DNA from: Actinomycetota bacterium
Lineage (GTDB): Bacteria; Actinomycetota; Actinomycetes; Nanopelagicales; Nanopelagicaceae
Direction: 5' to 3'
Assembly (NCBI GenBank): GCA_005787645.1
Contig: SYAM01000082.1
Coordinates: 1 to 38,902 of the forward strand
Length of the DNA stretch: 38,902 nt
Positions within the stretch are counted from its first letter, which is position 1; every line of letters begins with the position of its first letter. A program made the position numbers and the translations under genes. This document shows positions 25,859 to 33,962 of this stretch, piece by piece. A model generated the notes under the pieces. It saw nothing but the letters and a program-made list of their open reading frames with translations, was not told where the DNA came from and ran no database searches.

Positions 25859-26686
25859 GCGCGCTCCACGCCGATTTCGACGACCAAAACTGGCGAATGC
25901 GGCGACAACGAAGGCGCAGAGGCTTACCCATACGTTAAACCGAAGGGAGAAGATTTCCGCACTGGTATCGATTCGCAAGTTCTCGATCCAGAAGCGACCA
26001 AATGAATAGCTCGCTACATAAAGGAGAAAGAGGCCGCCACTTCGTAAGAGCCCTCTACGCGCTACTCCGATTAATATGAGGGCCACGACCCCGCACCAGA
26101 GCGATTCATAGAGAAATGTGGGATGGAAAGTTTCGAAATCGGCAAAACCATTTGGTCTTTTATTCGCTGGCACTTGTAGCGCCCAAGGCAAAGTACTGGG
26201 TCTGCCAAATAACTCCACGTTGAACCAATTGCCCCACCGACCAATTGCTTGCGCAATGACTATCCCTGGAGCGAGCGCATCCATGAACACTGCAAAAGAT
26301 GGCAAAGCCTGTAGTTCTACCCCGTGAAGTGAACCTTTTCGCAGAAGTAGTCGATAACGAAGATACGCCCCCGCTACACCTAGACCAATTGCACCCCAAA
26401 TTCCCAAGCCGCCACGCCAAATTGCGATGGCATCAAAAAAGGTTCGCTCGCTATTCCACGATGTAGCAAGGTGATAAAGGCGGCCACCCACGATTCCAGA
26501 GGGCACAGCCCAATATGCAACATCTGTTACAACTCCTGGTAAACCACCGAGTGCTATAAAACGTCGTTCACCCCACCAAACGGCAACAATGACTCCGGCA
26601 ATGATGCAGAGCGCGTAAAAGTGGATTGTTAATGGACCAAGAGTCAACGCACTTAGTGAAGGTGAAGGAAATGACGCCACCTTCAT
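25856..26686 (-). CDS. lgt: prolipoprotein diacylglyceryl transferase
   Basis: Transfers diacylglycerol from phosphatidylglycerol to the lipobox Cys of preprolipoproteins; an integral membrane enzyme. 276 residues with about seven hydrophobic segments. Visible family features are IHFYALCIIAG (residues 21-31), VGGRLYH, RGGLGIWG (91-98), the signature GRWGNWFNVELFG (149-161) with its essential Arg, Asn and Glu region, and FHPTFLYESLWC. It lies 7 nt downstream of the DsbA-like gene in the trp cluster, as in other actinobacteria where lgt follows trpA. LivK in this window is an expected substrate. Confidence 0.97.
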   Translation of the reverse strand: MKVASFPSPSLSALTLGPLTIHFYALCIIAGVIVAVWWGERRFIALGGLPGVVTDVAYWAVPSGIVGGRLYHLATSWNSERTFFDAIAIWRGGLGIWGAIGLGVAGAYLRYRLLLRKGSLHGVELQALPSFAVFMDALAPGIVIAQAIGRWGNWFNVELFGRPSTLPWALQVPANKRPNGFADFETFHPTFLYESLWCGVVALILIGVARRGLLRSGGLFLLYVASYSFGRFWIENLRIDTSAEIFSLRFNVWVSLCAFVVAAFASFGRRNRRGAR

Positions 26687-26693
26687 CAGGTTG

Positions 26694-27404
26694 TTAGTTA
26701 ATTCCGTACTTGACTAGTTGTGCGTTAAAGCCTTCAGGGGTGTAGTAGTTGATCCCTTGCTGATCGCTCTCGATGATATTGCCATCGATAACCACCGTTG
26801 GAGTTCCGTTGATATTTGCCTCGCCGCCTGCAGCAGAGACGTTAGTCAACCACTTACGATATTTATCGGTATTGAGGCAAGCAGCGAATTTCGTCTCATC
26901 AAGTCCCATCGCTGTGGCCATCGAGATGATGTATGGCTTATCCCACGTACCCGAACCCTCTTGCTCTTGGTTGTCATAGAGGAACTTACTATATTCGCGG
27001 AACTTACCTTGATCAGCGGCACAACCACCACCCATTCCTGCTACCACTGATTCAGGGCCAAGGAACGAGAGAGTGTTGTAGACAACTTTTGCTTTACCTT
27101 GACTAATAATCTCCGCAATCTTGGCGCCATTGGTATCTTCGAAACGCTTACAACTCGGGCATTGAAAATCTTCCCAGATGTTGATTGTGGGCGACTTATC
27201 AGCATTGAACACAATGCCATATCCATCGGCAGCGCTTGCTCCCGGAGGGAGTGCGACATTTGATGCACTTCTATTACTCACGACAGTGAAGACTGCACCA
27301 ATCACTACTACGAGTGAGACCATTCCGATGACGATCCACCGAGTGATTGGATCGGGTTGATTATTTCGTCCGCCACGTTGAGGGCCACGGTTCTTGGATG
27401 CCAT
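26694..27404 (-). CDS. membrane-anchored DsbA-like thiol oxidoreductase
   Basis: 236 residues. A basic, Gly/Arg/Asn-rich cytoplasmic tail (1-20) is followed by one membrane helix (about 22-43) and an extracytoplasmic thioredoxin-fold domain of the DSBA-like thioredoxin_4 type. The active site is C82-P-S-C85 (EDFQCPSCKRFED) and the cis-Pro loop is GTPTVVIDG. Two further Cys (GGGCAAD and AACLNT) sit in the helical insert and may form a structural disulfide, as reported for actinobacterial DsbA proteins. Its likely job is disulfide formation or exchange in secreted proteins. It follows the MauE-like gene by 9 nt, suggesting a redox pair. Confidence 0.9.
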   Translation of the reverse strand: MASKNRGPQRGGRNNQPDPITRWIVIGMVSLVVVIGAVFTVVSNRSASNVALPPGASAADGYGIVFNADKSPTINIWEDFQCPSCKRFEDTNGAKIAEIISQGKAKVVYNTLSFLGPESVVAGMGGGCAADQGKFREYSKFLYDNQEQEGSGTWDKPYIISMATAMGLDETKFAACLNTDKYRKWLTNVSAAGGEANINGTPTVVIDGNIIESDQQGINYYTPEGFNAQLVKYGIN

Positions 27405-27410
27405 GTTTTC

Positions 27411-27416
27411 AGCCTA
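27411..27416 (-). promoter_or_regulatory. possible leaderless -10 element for the DsbA-like gene
   Basis: TAGGCT, which contains the TAG stop of the MauE-like gene, lies 6 nt before ATG 27404, with no Shine-Dalgarno in the 9-nt gap. Candidate only. Confidence 0.25.
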
Positions 27417-27926
27417 CTTCCCGCGATTATCTAGCGCAAAACGAGAACTCGGGCGGTAATAGAGGTAGAAACCGCATATCGCCAACCCAATATCTCTGAT
27501 GATTTCTTGGAGATACTTGGTCTCGCTCGGGTCGATCTCTCCCCCGCCACCAAAGCACCCACAGTCGATGCTCAAACCGCGTGCCCACGCTGAGGCAATT
27601 GCCCCAATAAAGAGCACCATAAGTAGCGCACCGACCAATCCTGAGAGTCTGGTGAATACTCCGAGAATCAAAAGCGCACCGAGCCCTACCTCAAACCACG
27701 GCAAGATGTAACCAAAGAATGAAGCAAGAGAGTTTGGCAGTAATTCATAGGCGCGCATCGCTGCTGCCGCTTTGTAAGGGGTTGGAATCTTTATCGCTCC
27801 AGCAACAAAGACCACCCCACCTAATGTCAGGCGTGCAAATAAACCGAGCCAATCCAGTAGCTCTACCCGCTTTGAGAGAAGCGGTGACTCCGATGAGACC
27901 TTTACTCCATCTACTTGATTATTCAT
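27414..27926 (-). CDS. MauE/DoxX-family membrane protein
   Basis: 170 residues with about four membrane helices. GLFARLTLGGVVFVAGAIKI is the first, typical of DoxX/MauE proteins; LPWFEVGLGALLILGVFTRLSGLVGALLMVLFIGAIASAWARGLSIDCGCFGG contains the CxC pair (C122, C124) at the membrane face. MauE family members are thought to pass electrons to or from periplasmic thioredoxin-like proteins. The DsbA-like gene directly downstream is the obvious partner, and no VKOR or DsbB is seen here. The ATG overlaps the trpA stop by 4 nt (ATGA), so it is produced from the trp transcript. Precise redox direction is inference. Confidence 0.85.
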   Translation of the reverse strand: MNNQVDGVKVSSESPLLSKRVELLDWLGLFARLTLGGVVFVAGAIKIPTPYKAAAAMRAYELLPNSLASFFGYILPWFEVGLGALLILGVFTRLSGLVGALLMVLFIGAIASAWARGLSIDCGCFGGGGEIDPSETKYLQEIIRDIGLAICGFYLYYRPSSRFALDNRGK

Positions 27927-28771
27927 TTTACTCCTCTTGCCTCTTTCGCGCCGCTCACTCCGGGAGATTCACGATTGGCTGACCTAGTCGCCGCTGCGAG
28001 CGATAATGCAAGTTCTTCCAAGCCCACTAAACCTTTATCGAGATCTTTTCCAAGTAACTCTTTGATAAGTGCGCTACCGATAATGACACCATCAGCGTAA
28101 GTCGCAACCTCTCTCGCTTGCTCAGGGGTAGAGACTCCTAAACCCACCGCTACCGGGAGATCAGAGACTTGTCGAATGCGCGCGACCAACTCTTGCGCTG
28201 AATTCGAGACCGATGTGCGTGTTCCAGTCACGCCCATCAAACTTGCCGCATAAATAAATCCAGAGGTGATTCCCGTGACCTTTCGCAAACGATCATCAGT
28301 GGTGCTCGGGGCAACTACATATATCGTGTTGATGCCTGCTCGCGCAGCGCTCTGATTCCACGGCTGGGCCTGTTCAAACGAGAGATCAGGGGTGATAACC
28401 CCAGAACCTCCCGCTTGCGCAATCGCATGAGCGAACTTATCGACACCAAATTGCTCAATCGGATTCCAATACGTCATTACTACTGCCGCTGCACCCCGCT
28501 CGGTAGCGTGATGCAATGTTCCAAGAACATCCTTTGCTTTAACCCCATTTCGCAACGCCTGGTCGGCTGCCTCTTGAATAATTGGGCCATCCATCACAGG
28601 ATCGCTATAGGGATACCCAATCTCCACCGCATCAAATCCAGAGTCGATGAGAACATCGATTGCCCTCTTACACCCCTCAACTGTCGGAAATCCCGCTGGA
28701 ATGTACCCAATGAGTGCTGCTCGGTTCTCACCTCTTGCTTGATGGAGAACTCTTTCGAGCGAGGTCTGCAT
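27923..28771 (-). CDS. trpA: tryptophan synthase alpha subunit
   Basis: Splits indole-3-glycerol phosphate to indole and glyceraldehyde 3-phosphate, and passes indole to TrpB. 282 residues. Catalytic Glu50 is in DAVEIGYPYSDP, and the second acid Asp61 in DGPIIQ. GVITPDLSFEQ, TDDRLRKVTGITSGFIYAASLMGVTG (phosphate-binding loop) and LPVAVGLGVSTPEQAREV follow the TIM-barrel order. The family usually has GIPFSDP where this has GYPYSDP. It starts 2 nt after the trpB stop, which supports equal synthesis of the two subunits. Confidence 0.97.
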   Translation of the reverse strand: MQTSLERVLHQARGENRAALIGYIPAGFPTVEGCKRAIDVLIDSGFDAVEIGYPYSDPVMDGPIIQEAADQALRNGVKAKDVLGTLHHATERGAAAVVMTYWNPIEQFGVDKFAHAIAQAGGSGVITPDLSFEQAQPWNQSAARAGINTIYVVAPSTTDDRLRKVTGITSGFIYAASLMGVTGTRTSVSNSAQELVARIRQVSDLPVAVGLGVSTPEQAREVATYADGVIIGSALIKELLGKDLDKGLVGLEELALSLAAATRSANRESPGVSGAKEARGVK

Positions 28772-28773
28772 CG

Positions 28774-29961
28774 CTAGGCCATTCCAAAATATTCAGCGGC
28801 AGTTTGTACATCTTTGTCGCCACGACCGCTGAGATTAATCAGTAGTGTCGAGTTTGGGCCCAACTCTTTCCCAAGTTTGATAGCGCCTGCAAGTGCGTGC
28901 GCAGTTTCAATGGCTGGAATTATCCCCTCAGTTCTGCAGAGAAGTGAGAATGCTTCCATCGCCTCCTTATCGGTAATTGGCCAATATTCAGCACGACCTA
29001 TGTCATAGAGATGTGCATGTTCTGGACCCACACCTGGGTAATCCAATCCCGCAGAGATCGAATGTGACTCGATGGTCTGCCCATCTTCATCTTGCAGCAT
29101 GTACGAGCGAGCGCCGTGGAGAACTCCTGGTCGGCCACCTGAGATCGCTGATGCATGGCGACCAGTTTCAAGTCCATCACCACCGGCCTCTAATCCAATG
29201 AGTCGTACGCTTTTCTCATCGATAAACGGATAGAAGATTCCAATTGCGTTGGAGCCGCCCCCGACGCACGCCAGAACTGCAGTAGGTAAAGCACCAGTCA
29301 ATTCGAGCACCTGTGCTCGCGCTTCATCACCAATGATTCGATGAAAATCTCGAACCATGACTGGGAATGGGTGTGGACCGGCGACAGTCCCCAATATGTA
29401 ATGAGTCGTCTCTACGTTAGTTACCCAATCACGCATCGCTTCATTGATCGCATCTTTTAACGTTCGCGATCCTGCAGTAACAGGTACAACAGTTGCCCCA
29501 AGCAATCGCATTCGCGCAACATTGAGCGCTTGACGCTTGGTGTCTTCTTCTCCCATGTATACAACGCACTCAAGTCCAAGAAGTGCCGCTGCAGTCGCAG
29601 AAGCTACTCCATGTTGTCCCGCACCAGTCTCAGCAATTACCCGCTTTTTGCCCATCCGTTTTGTCATGAGCGCTTGACCTAGAACATTGTTGATCTTATG
29701 AGAGCCGGTGTGGTTGAGATCCTCGCGCTTAAGCAAGATTCGCGCGCCACCGCAGTAATCGGCAAAGCGATTCGCCTCAGTAAGGATGCTAGGACGCCCT
29801 GAGTACGTTTTATGAAGATGGCTCAACTCCGCAACAAAACTTCGGTCGTTTTTCAGCTCCTGGTGCATCTTCGCTAATTCATCAAGCGCTGCGATAAGCG
29901 CCTCTGGCACGTAGCGACCACCATAAGGGCCAAAGAGGCCGGTATCTATAGTTGCAGTCAT
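28774..29961 (-). CDS. trpB: tryptophan synthase beta subunit
   Basis: PLP enzyme that joins indole and serine. 395 residues, TrpB1 type. [14 protein letters not shown] at the start, PLP Lys89 in [36 protein letters not shown] with the catalytic Glu, and the PLP-phosphate loop [32 protein letters not shown] is the COMM/beta-interface region. The ATG overlaps the trpC stop by 4 nt (ATGA). It and trpA form the usual alpha2-beta2 complex. Confidence 0.98.
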   Translation of the reverse strand: MTATIDTGLFGPYGGRYVPEALIAALDELAKMHQELKNDRSFVAELSHLHKTYSGRPSILTEANRFADYCGGARILLKREDLNHTGSHKINNVLGQALMTKRMGKKRVIAETGAGQHGVASATAAALLGLECVVYMGEEDTKRQALNVARMRLLGATVVPVTAGSRTLKDAINEAMRDWVTNVETTHYILGTVAGPHPFPVMVRDFHRIIGDEARAQVLELTGALPTAVLACVGGGSNAIGIFYPFIDEKSVRLIGLEAGGDGLETGRHASAISGGRPGVLHGARSYMLQDEDGQTIESHSISAGLDYPGVGPEHAHLYDIGRAEYWPITDKEAMEAFSLLCRTEGIIPAIETAHALAGAIKLGKELGPNSTLLINLSGRGDKDVQTAAEYFGMA

Positions 29962-30785
29962 GGGCTAAGCCTACGGACTCTTGCCGCTTGCGCGCGATGT
30001 AAAAATGTTCGAATACTCTCGGCTGGATCTCCATCTTTAACCAGCGCCTCACCCACCAAGATGCCATCTGCCCCGACCGCCGCCAACGCCGCTACCTCAT
30101 CCGCGCTGCTGATCCCAGATTCAGCAATTAAAGGAACTCCGGCCTCAACCAGAGGAGCCAGCTGGGAAAAAATTCCAGAGTTGATGTCGAGCGTTTTGAG
30201 ATTTCGTGCATTGATTCCTAGTAAATCCAGAGAGAGAACTCCTTGAGCTGAGAGGCGAATCACACGAAGTAACTCATGTTCATCATGAATTTCTATCAAC
30301 GTTCTCATACCTAGTGAATGGGTGAGATTGGTGAATTCAACGAGTTGTTCATCGCTCAGCGCAGCGACAATCAAAAGAATGATATCTGCACCAAATGCTC
30401 GAGCTTCGAAAATCTGATAGTCATCGACAATAAATTCTTTACGTAGCACAGGAATAGAAACAGCGCCTCGTACAGCAGCGAGATCAGCAAGCGAGCCTTT
30501 GAAGCGACGCTCCTCTGTTAAAACACTAACGGCACACGCGCCACCCAATTCATAACTTTTGGCAAGCGCTGCAGGATCAGTAATTTGCGCAAGCGGGCCC
30601 TTGCTCGGTGACGAGCGTTTGACTTCAGCAATCACACCGAATGCGCCACCTGCAAAATACTCTCTGACGTCAAGAGCGGGGGCTGCCTCTAAAGCGCGGC
30701 TCCGCATCTGATCAAAAGTATGCTGACTTTTTCGACTGGCTAGATCCTCTTTTACTCCGACGATGATTTCGTCTAGAACGCTCAT
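29958..30785 (-). CDS. trpC: indole-3-glycerol phosphate synthase
   Basis: Closes the indole ring from carboxyphenylaminodeoxyribulose phosphate. 275 residues, a single TIM-barrel without a TrpF half. [15 protein letters not shown] (catalytic Lys), [49 protein letters not shown] and [12 protein letters not shown] are the canonical motifs, with [15 protein letters not shown] before the end. The TrpF step is not encoded as such in the window and is probably done by PriA. It follows the HGxxPAAW gene by 18 nt, a gap filled with a 12-bp palindrome. Confidence 0.97.
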   Translation of the reverse strand: MSVLDEIIVGVKEDLASRKSQHTFDQMRSRALEAAPALDVREYFAGGAFGVIAEVKRSSPSKGPLAQITDPAALAKSYELGGACAVSVLTEERRFKGSLADLAAVRGAVSIPVLRKEFIVDDYQIFEARAFGADIILLIVAALSDEQLVEFTNLTHSLGMRTLIEIHDEHELLRVIRLSAQGVLSLDLLGINARNLKTLDINSGIFSQLAPLVEAGVPLIAESGISSADEVAALAAVGADGILVGEALVKDGDPAESIRTFLHRAQAARVRRLSP

Positions 30786-30787
30786 TT

Positions 30788-30799
30788 GATTAGCTAATC
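30788..30799. promoter_or_regulatory. 12-bp palindrome before trpC
   Basis: GATTAGCTAATC, a perfect palindrome in the 18-nt gap before trpC and 2 nt from its start codon. It could be an operator or, in RNA, a weak hairpin near the trpC ribosome site. No known consensus is recognised. Confidence 0.3.
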
Positions 30800-30803
30800 T
30801 CTT

Positions 30804-31007
30804 TTAATGTGATGTGTGCTTGCGGCCAAGGCCCACAGCCTTCATGACGAGGCCCACAACACCACCGAGTGCGACGATTGCAAAACCTGCAATAGCCCAT
30901 GGAATATTCGCCACAGCAATCGCGACGCCAGCCACTATCGAACCAATGATGACTATAAATGTCGTCACCCATGCTGCAGGAGTCTTTCCGTGATCGTTTA
31001 CGGACAT
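30804..31007 (-). CDS. HGxxPAAW-type small membrane protein
   Basis: 67 residues: MSVNDHGKTPAAW, then two hydrophobic helices (about 13-33 and 38-58) and a short basic, His-containing tail. The HGKTPAAW start matches the HGxxPAAW family, a small actinobacterial membrane protein of unknown function commonly found beside trpC. An AGGGG 6 nt upstream fixes the start; the frame extends to 31046 without support. It lies between the Trp-operon membrane protein (66 nt upstream) and trpC. Confidence 0.85.
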   Translation of the reverse strand: MSVNDHGKTPAAWVTTFIVIIGSIVAGVAIAVANIPWAIAGFAIVALGGVVGLVMKAVGLGRKHTSH

Positions 31008-31013
31008 TGGTTT

Positions 31014-31018
31014 CCCCT
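31014..31018 (-). promoter_or_regulatory. ribosome binding site deciding the HGxxPAAW start
   Basis: AGGGG with a 6-nt spacer to ATG 31007. Confidence 0.6.
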
Positions 31019-31050
31019 CTTGTGATGTGCTAGCAAGGCGGCACACCCTA

Positions 31051-31071
31051 ATTTTATCGTAGTTTTACTAC
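31051..31071 (-). promoter_or_regulatory. possible internal trp promoter and small hairpin
   Basis: The 66-nt gap holds a 5-bp inverted repeat (GTAGT-loop-ACTAC, 31059-31071) and then TAAAAT (31056-31051), close to the -10 consensus. No good -35 is seen 16-18 nt before it. It could give extra transcription of the HGxxPAAW gene and trpCBA. Confidence 0.3.
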
Positions 31072-31073
31072 GC

Positions 31074-31346
31074 CTACTGCTCAGTCGGGTCCTCGCCGGC
31101 AGAGAGAGCGCGCCAGGGATCCTTCTCTCGCTCGTAGCGACTGGGCAACCCAGAGCGCTTTCGTCCACCTCGCATCCGTCTCATGAAAAGAGGTGCAATC
31201 AAGGCCAGGAGTAGCGATGTAAGCGAGAGCATTAAAAGTAGTAGCGCCCATGCCTGTAGGGCTTGACTCAACGATTGCGCTGCTATCAACGCCCCAGAAG
31301 TGGAGAGAATGATGGCGACAATGAATTTCACTGAGCGCATTCTCAC
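31074..31346 (-). CDS. short Trp-operon-associated membrane protein (Trp_oprn_chp-like)
   Basis: 90 residues with two membrane helices (about 5-25 and 32-55), then a basic loop RRMRGGRKRSGLPSRYEREKDPWRALSAGEDPTEQ. The ending W-x-x-L-x-x-G-E-D-P-T and the site just after trpE match the Trp-associated transmembrane protein of actinobacteria (Rv1610-type), but those are, as I recall, around 180-235 residues; about half is missing, chiefly the N-terminal helices. There is no frameshifted remnant upstream because trpE overlaps the start. The GTG start makes a GTGA overlap with the trpE stop; ATG at 31340 is the alternative. Function of the family is unknown. Confidence 0.75.
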   Translation of the reverse strand: MRMRSVKFIVAIILSTSGALIAAQSLSQALQAWALLLLMLSLTSLLLALIAPLFMRRMRGGRKRSGLPSRYEREKDPWRALSAGEDPTEQ

Positions 31347-32836
31347 CCCTTTGCGAGTGCATTAGCGGACGCAATCGCGGTGAGCACTGCCGCTGCCTTA
31401 TTTACACACTCTTGGTCCTCGTTCTCAGGAATCGAATCGGCGACGATTCCAGCACCTGCTTGAACGTAAGCAATGCCATCTTTGATGAGCGCCGTTCTGA
31501 TTGCAATCGCTGAATCAAGATTTCCTCTGAAGTCGATATAGCCAACTATCCCTCCATAAAGCCCGCGCCGAGTCGGCTCCAACTCTTCGATGATTTCCAT
31601 TGCGCGCGGTTTAGGCGCTCCCGAGAGAGTACCTGCAGGAAATACTGCGCAGAGCGCATCGACCACTGAAACCTCATCATTCAATTCGCCTGTAACGGTA
31701 GAGACGATATGCATCACATGGGAATATCTCTCTATATTCATAAACTCGATAACGTCAACCGTTCCAGGTTTGCATACTCTTCCTAGATCATTTCGCCCCA
31801 GATCAACAAGCATCAAATGCTCAGCGCGCTCCTTAATATCTCCCAAAAGTTCAGCTGCTAACCGATCATCTTCTTCGCTGTCTTTTCCACGTGGCCGAGT
31901 ACCTGCTATGGGATGAACCATTGCTTTACGGTCAGATATCTTGACGAGCGCCTCCGGACTAGAACCGACTACATCAAGTCCCCCATTAAATCGGAGAAGG
32001 TACATATACGGACTGGGGTTGTAACGCCTAAGCATTCGATAAATATCAAGTGCACTTGCGTTGACGGGAGTTGAGAAACGTTGCGAGAGGACCACTTGGA
32101 ATGCCTCTCCTGCAAGGATCTCCTCCTTTATCTTCGCTACAGCATCGCAATATGCGGCAGAGCTTGTTGCCCGTAGATAATCTGGCTGTGCACGTTGGTC
32201 GAGGAAGGAGATAGAGCCTTGCTCTGTTGAAGAGACCCCTAATAGATCACCCTGCATCTGATCAAGTCGCGAATTTGCATCTGTGAATGCCTCATCTACT
32301 CGCTCGTCACTCCCATCCCAGTTGATCGCATTAGCAATCAAAGTGACTACGCTCGTTGCATGATCGAAGATTGCTAGGTCTGAGATGAGCATGAACGATA
32401 ACTCTGGAATATTGAGATCATCTTTGGCGATATTGGGAAGCCGTTCCATTCTCCTGACGCCGTCATATCCGAGAAAACCTACAAGACCACTCGTAAGGGG
32501 TGGAAGTTCAGGAAGAGCCACGCTCTTCAGGTGTTGGGTGGTGATTTCTAGCGCTTCAAGTGGATCAATGCCTTCCGGAGCGCCAGCAGGTTTGATACCC
32601 CTCCAGATGGCAACACCATTCTCTTCGGTAAGCGTTGCATTACTGCGAACACCGATAAAGGAGTAGCGCGACCAAGTCCTTCCATTTTCGGCGGACTCAA
32701 GGAGAAAGGTTCCCGATCGCTCCTTTGCCAATTTACCGTAGAGACTAAGCGGAGTTTCATTATCTGCAACGAACGAGCGTGTGATTGGAATGACTGTATG
32801 ACTCTTCGCGAATTTGCGAAATTCCTCGAGGAGCAT
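31343..32836 (-). CDS. trpE: anthranilate synthase component I
   Basis: Makes anthranilate from chorismate using ammonia from a glutaminase partner. 497 residues. LLESAENGRTWSRYSFIG holds the LLES tryptophan feedback site (near residue 45). The chorismate-binding domain has AGTRPRGKDSEEDDRLAAELLGDIKERAEHLMLVDLGRNDLGRVCKPGTV, HIVSTVTGEL, and FPAGTLSGAPKPRAMEIIEELEPTRRGLYGGIVGYIDF. No trpG or trpD is in the window; a glutaminase must come from elsewhere. The ATG shares one base with the hisI stop (TGATG), so his and trp genes are joined directly and trp expression may depend on his transcription. Confidence 0.97.
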   Translation of the reverse strand: MLLEEFRKFAKSHTVIPITRSFVADNETPLSLYGKLAKERSGTFLLESAENGRTWSRYSFIGVRSNATLTEENGVAIWRGIKPAGAPEGIDPLEALEITTQHLKSVALPELPPLTSGLVGFLGYDGVRRMERLPNIAKDDLNIPELSFMLISDLAIFDHATSVVTLIANAINWDGSDERVDEAFTDANSRLDQMQGDLLGVSSTEQGSISFLDQRAQPDYLRATSSAAYCDAVAKIKEEILAGEAFQVVLSQRFSTPVNASALDIYRMLRRYNPSPYMYLLRFNGGLDVVGSSPEALVKISDRKAMVHPIAGTRPRGKDSEEDDRLAAELLGDIKERAEHLMLVDLGRNDLGRVCKPGTVDVIEFMNIERYSHVMHIVSTVTGELNDEVSVVDALCAVFPAGTLSGAPKPRAMEIIEELEPTRRGLYGGIVGYIDFRGNLDSAIAIRTALIKDGIAYVQAGAGIVADSIPENEDQECVNKAAAVLTAIASANALAKG

Positions 32837-33177
32837 CAGGAAATCCGATTACCAAAACAGGTTGGCGCGCCAGTGTGGCAAGCGACACCTGTCTGATCAA
32901 CTCTCATCAAAAGCGCATCGCTATCACAATCCACATCAATAGAGTGAAGTCTCTGCGTGTTACCAGAAGTTCTTCCCTTCACCCATAATTCATTTCGACT
33001 TCGACTCCAGTACGTAGCCTCACCAGTTTCGAGCGTCCTCATTAAGGCTTCACGATTCATCCACGCGAGCATCAGGACTTCATTGCTCTCTATCTGCTGG
33101 ACGATTACGGGAATAAGTGATGTCGGTTCCGCGAGGCGATCCTCAATCTCCGCTGGCAATACTGGCCGGTCACTCAT
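32836..33177 (-). CDS. hisI: phosphoribosyl-AMP cyclohydrolase
   Basis: Opens the adenine ring of PR-AMP in histidine synthesis, a zinc and magnesium enzyme. 113 residues from ATG 33177. [39 protein letters not shown] is the family core. [11 protein letters not shown] gives the Mg-binding Asp and Zn-binding Cys, and CHTGAPTCF the remaining Cys ligands. It is the single-domain form; the pyrophosphohydrolase hisE is not fused and not in the window. A GTG at 33201 would give a GTGA overlap with hisF, but GGGGAG with a 9-nt spacer supports the ATG. Confidence 0.96.
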   Translation of the reverse strand: MSDRPVLPAEIEDRLAEPTSLIPVIVQQIESNEVLMLAWMNREALMRTLETGEATYWSRSRNELWVKGRTSGNTQRLHSIDVDCDSDALLMRVDQTGVACHTGAPTCFGNRIS

Positions 33178-33186
33178 GGCGATATT

Positions 33187-33192
33187 CTCCCC
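33187..33192 (-). promoter_or_regulatory. ribosome binding site deciding the hisI start
   Basis: GGGGAG on the minus strand, 9 nt before ATG 33177. It favours the ATG over the GTG at 33201. Confidence 0.55.
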
Positions 33193-33197
33193 TATCT

Positions 33198-33962
33198 TCA
33201 CCGGATGAGGTGGCCACGGCCTCGTAAGTACTCCTTGACCGCGCCAATGCGAAAAATGCCGAAATGAAAGACCGAAGCGGCCAATAGCGCATCAGCGCCC
33301 GCCTTGATTGCCAGGTCAAAATCTTCTAATGCCCCCGCACCACCACTTGCTATCAGCGGCACCTTAGCCACCTGTCGAGCCCGTGTGATCATCTCAATGT
33401 CATAACCAGATCGAGTGCCATCAGCATCCATCGAATTAAGAAGCACCTCTCCAATGCCACGCGAACACCCTTGCTCAATCCATTCCAGTGCATCGATACC
33501 CGAACTCTTGCGACCGCCATGGGTGGTCACTTCAAAACCACTTAACGTATTTGCTCGTCGCGCATCAACAGAAAGAACGAGAACTTGCGAGCCAAATCTC
33601 CCACTGATTTCATTGATTAATTCTGGGCGAGCAAGTGCAGCTGTGTTGATTGAAACTTTGTCGGCACCTGCACGTAAGAGTCGATCGACATCATCAACGC
33701 TTCGCACACCACCTCCCACTGTTAGTGGGATGAATACTTCGGCTGCGCATCTATTTACGACCTCATACATCGTCTCGCGAGCGCCACTACTTGCCGTTAT
33801 ATCGAGGAACGTCAATTCATCTGCGCCCTCAGCGTTATAGACGCGGGCCATCTCGACTGGATCTCCAGCATCGATCAAATTGGTGAAATTAACCCCTTTG
33901 ACTACGCGACCTTCCGTAACATCGAGACAAGGGATGATGCGAATCGCTGGCTTCTTGCTCAT
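33198..33962 (-). CDS. hisF: imidazole glycerol phosphate synthase cyclase subunit
   Basis: TIM-barrel that uses ammonia from HisH to form imidazole glycerol phosphate and AICAR. 254 residues. [19 protein letters not shown] holds the first catalytic Asp, and LVLSVDAR the second. [46 protein letters not shown] and [14 protein letters not shown] provide the phosphate sites. The ATG overlaps the priA stop by 4 nt (ATGA), and it works with HisH three genes up. Confidence 0.97.
   Translation of the reverse strand: MSKKPAIRIIPCLDVTEGRVVKGVNFTNLIDAGDPVEMARVYNAEGADELTFLDITASSGARETMYEVVNRCAAEVFIPLTVGGGVRSVDDVDRLLRAGADKVSINTAALARPELINEISGRFGSQVLVLSVDARRANTLSGFEVTTHGGRKSSGIDALEWIEQGCSRGIGEVLLNSMDADGTRSGYDIEMITRARQVAKVPLIASGGAGALEDFDLAIKAGADALLAASVFHFGIFRIGAVKEYLRGRGHLIR

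Noticed and set aside
31008-31073. Tryptophan attenuator or T-box in the trp cluster
   Set aside because: No leader peptide rich in Trp codons and no T-box sequence; the gap has only a 5-bp hairpin.
31081-31374. Alternative 97-residue frame over the Trp-operon membrane protein
   Set aside because: It lacks the membrane helices and the conserved W..L..GEDPT end, which belong to the other frame.
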